Below are positions 61,301 to 64,000 of a stretch of 64,000 nt of DNA, one piece after another (the first letter of the stretch is position 1; every line of letters begins with the position of its first letter). A program made the position numbers and the translations under genes. The notes beneath the pieces are model-generated. The model ran no database searches. It was not told the origin of the DNA and worked only from the letters and a program-made list of their open reading frames with translations. This stretch comes from Loxodes magnus (taxonomy: Eukaryota; Ciliophora; Karyorelictea; Loxodida; Loxodidae): NCBI GenBank assembly GCA_946699065.1, contig CAMPDV010002147.1:1-64000 (forward strand). Reading direction: 5' to 3'.

Positions 61301-62879
61301 AATTAAAATTTAATTTAATCATACTTATTCTTAAGAATTTATTAATATTAATTCAGCTAAAAATAGCTTAAAAGATATATAATTTGATCTTATTTTGAAT
61401 TAATAAACTTAAATCATAAAAATAATTTAATAAAAATAATAAAGAAGAAATAGATAAATCAATTCTTAAAAGCATATCCAAATCAAAAATAACTTATTTA
61501 AGATTAAAGAAAACTAAATTGAAATTAAGTGCATAAAAGAGATCCGAAAAATTTACAAAAGTTTAAGAAATTTCTCCTTATTTTTATCTAAAATTTTTAT
61601 TAAAAGATATTAATTTCGAAAAAGATTTAGTATATATCACTTCAAATTTAAAAGATTTGTATTCATTATATTTTTATTTTATCTTGCAACTTCGAAATGT
61701 AATAAAAGAAAATCATTTTTATGAATTATGTTAAAGTAATTAAAATATTAAAAAATCATAGAGTACACTGGCTATAAGTCTTTTTATTTCAAATATGATA
61801 ATAAAAAAATAAATTTTATATGTCTCTTTAAGTTAAATATTTTGCACTAATGCCTTTTCTGAGGTAAAAATTTCGGTTAAGCTCAAGTCATTTGAATGCC
61901 TAAATTTAGAGTTTGATGAAATCATATTTTTAATAGTTATCTATTAAAATTTCTTGAAATAGAGCTATATAAATTTTATAAGGTTTTTACAATGATTTTT
62001 ATATTAATTGATGATAAACCTTTGAAACTAATAAATTGCTTTCTAAGTTAATTATTTCCTAAAAATAAAAAATTTATAAAACAATAATCATTCTTACTTT
62101 AAGCATCTTTTAGATTTAACTCCAGAGTAATTTAAATAATAGCTCTATTTAAAATTTTATGATTTTAATAACTAAATGCCTTAATAATTCTTTACATTTA
62201 GAATAATTTTTATAGCTAAATTAAATTTATTTTCCTTTTTAGTTATGAAATATTAATTTAATTTATGTCTTTAACTTAAAAAATTGCATCATCTTTCCTT
62301 TTAAATATAAATTGAAAAAATAGACAGCTCTTTCTAAATTTTTTAAATTTATTTCTTTTTATTTCACTTTTATTTACTTTATAGCAGTTCTTTTTTTAAT
62401 TAAAATTAAAAGTTTATTTAAATAATACTCTAATCTATTTTATTATCTTTAGATTTTTTTATTATTAATCTAAATATAATGATATTACCTTAAAAGCTTA
62501 CCACATTTGTAAGACATAAACAATTAACTATCAATATGTGAAAATTGGATTTTTATTTTATTTATACAAGTGTATTATTTTTTATCTCCTTGCTTTTATT
62601 TAGAAGGTAAATTTTAATTCTATGCATATGAGTAATTTTTAATTGATATGCTTAAATTTCATATTATTAACTTTATATTTTAGTCTTATAACTAAACAAA
62701 TAAAAAGAGGATTAAATAGAGACTAAAAGCTCTTTAATGCTTCATTAATCCTTTTAATTGTTTTTATCTTTTTTTCCTTTATTTTATAAATGGAAATTTT
62801 GTATAGTTTCTTTATAATTTGCTAGTATATAGAAAACTTATCCAAAGCTAATAAAATATAAAAGCTTAAACTAAGAGTA
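55361..62879. other. AT-rich stretch, no supported gene
   Basis: A 69-codon frame at 55867-56076 (hydrophobic middle, basic end) and a 65-codon minus frame at 61125-61322 are open under the standard code but AT-driven and without motif or second copy. Otherwise featureless. Confidence 0.45.
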
Positions 62880-64000
62880 AATGAATATTCACATCTAGGA
62901 GATCTTACTACATCCAGTGTCAGCTATTTATGACAAACAGGTTTAAAATTCTGATAGTCTGATTCTTCAAATCTTTCGACTTTAATGAATGATCTATATT
63001 AGAAAAATTTTGCTGCTTTAATTTTTGTCGATTGTTATGCTCTAACTTAAATTAGCTTCACCCATCTTTATATGCACTTAGCTGTGGGTATTATGATTAA
63101 CTTTACTTAGCTTTAGTACACTCGACTAATTTTCTGAATTATTGTTCATCTTCTAAGATGCTATATCTTATTCTTGAGAGCTTAAATCTTGGATACTGTC
63201 TCGAGTATTGATAGCTATTTTATAATAAATTAATACTTTTATCAAATCACTTATATAGAACTATCTGAGTAATCACTATAATACAAAATCATCCAGAAAA
63301 TAGCAATAAAATTCAGGTTAGTTAATCTTAACCCTCAATAAAAAAGCGCAAAGTTGAGAGGAAACTAGACCAAATCACGAGAGCGAAACAGCTAAACTAA
63401 AGACAGTTTAGTATTCCATAGTTACAAGACTTTAGTTTATATGACAGGATATAGAAAAATAAAAGCTATAGTATATACTAATGAAAGAAATTTCTTATTA
63501 AAATCAACTAAAGATTAGTTGAGCAATTTTGCAACTACTTGGAAAAAATTTTAAAGAGATGTGTAGTTAATAGATTATCTAATTACAGTTTCCAGTCAAA
63601 ACTGTTATATTAAAGGTTTAAAAAAGGTGATAGAAATTATAAAGAAAATTGAGAAAAGGTTCCCGAAATTAGTAAGTCTGGTGATCATCTCGCCAGCATA
63701 GAATGTAGTATTCTCGTTGTAAAAACTTTCATTGAATTTTAATCTTACTCTCTTATCAAAATCTATTGCTTCTATACAATTATAAACATCACTTATAGTA
63801 AAAATAACTTGTACTAAGTGACCTAGCTTAGAATAGGTAAAACATAAAATGAAATTTAAGTTATTTATTTTATGACTATATGTTCCATCATACTTCTAAC
63901 TTTAGAAATATTCATATAAGCATAGCGATTCATGTGACTGAAATAAAAATAACAAAATAAAATATCTGACTGAATTATATAGCTCTTATATATTTAAGCT
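62880..64000. other. Slightly GC-richer right edge, weak coding signal
   Basis: Around 62900-63180 the plus strand reads LSTLMNDLYQKNFAALIFVD with few charged residues, and the neighbouring frame from an ATG at 62881 also reads. TGA density is not convincingly low. Possibly an exon of a gene beyond the window. Confidence 0.25.

Noticed and set aside
1..64000. CRISPR arrays, bacterial operons, rRNA genes
   Set aside because: No spaced direct repeats, no Shine-Dalgarno-led gene clusters and no rRNA segments; tRNA genes and introns are eukaryotic in form.

Overview
This looks like nuclear DNA of a ciliate. The sequence is very AT-rich. Almost no reading frame is long under the standard code, yet long, clearly protein-like frames appear once TAA and TAG are read as glutamine. 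Inside those frames TGA also turns up at tryptophan positions: two TGG codons of one gene copy align with TGA in its duplicate, and a kelch-repeat tryptophan and a zinc-knuckle position are TGA. TGA also closes several frames. Introns I can place are only 16-20 nt. All three stops read as sense, TGA also used as a stop and tiny introns fit the karyorelictean/heterotrich branch (Loxodes- or Condylostoma-like) better than Tetrahymena or Paramecium. That assignment is inference. Because stops are nearly uninformative here, I accepted a coding call only where TGA is depleted or a motif or second copy supports the frame.

Layout. 1-0.5 kb: a protein gene cut by the left edge. 0.5-15.6 kb: mostly AT-rich DNA with a tRNA-Asp gene (3.7 kb), one short TGA-closed frame (2.4-2.8 kb) and weaker coding-like stretches. 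15.6-18.6 kb: a decayed casein-kinase-1-like fragment and a repeat-family gene. 21.1-26.7 kb: the centrepiece, a STAND-type protein gene (HEAT-like region, NACHT ATPase, pentapeptide repeats, 14 WD40 repeats), followed by a small helical protein gene and a perfect 8-bp G-rich minisatellite (27.1-27.7 kb). 28.6-31.4 kb: a tRNA-Lys-like relic, a kelch gene broken by a 435-bp insertion with a 17-bp target-site duplication, and a coiled-coil/zinc-knuckle gene related to that insertion. 32.4-32.9 kb: a gag-like double zinc-knuckle fragment. 39.5-44.0 kb: a degenerate non-LTR retrotransposon and a convergent glutamine-rich coiled-coil gene. 45.9-48.1 kb: tRNA-Ala and a 2-kb element with about 430-bp terminal inverted repeats. 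49.2-52.4 kb: an inverted, internally deleted, frameshifted copy of the NACHT gene. 53.0-55.4 kb: an unknown gene and a second copy of the repeat-family gene. The rest (55.4-64 kb) is AT-rich with little I can resolve.

The window reads as a repeat- and duplication-rich neighbourhood. The NACHT-WD40 gene is the only large, intact, recognisable protein gene. Its ATPase, scaffold and repeat-sensor architecture is that of signalling or self/non-self recognition STAND proteins, but its ligand and output cannot be read from sequence. Most other recognisable coding matter is retroelement-derived or decayed.
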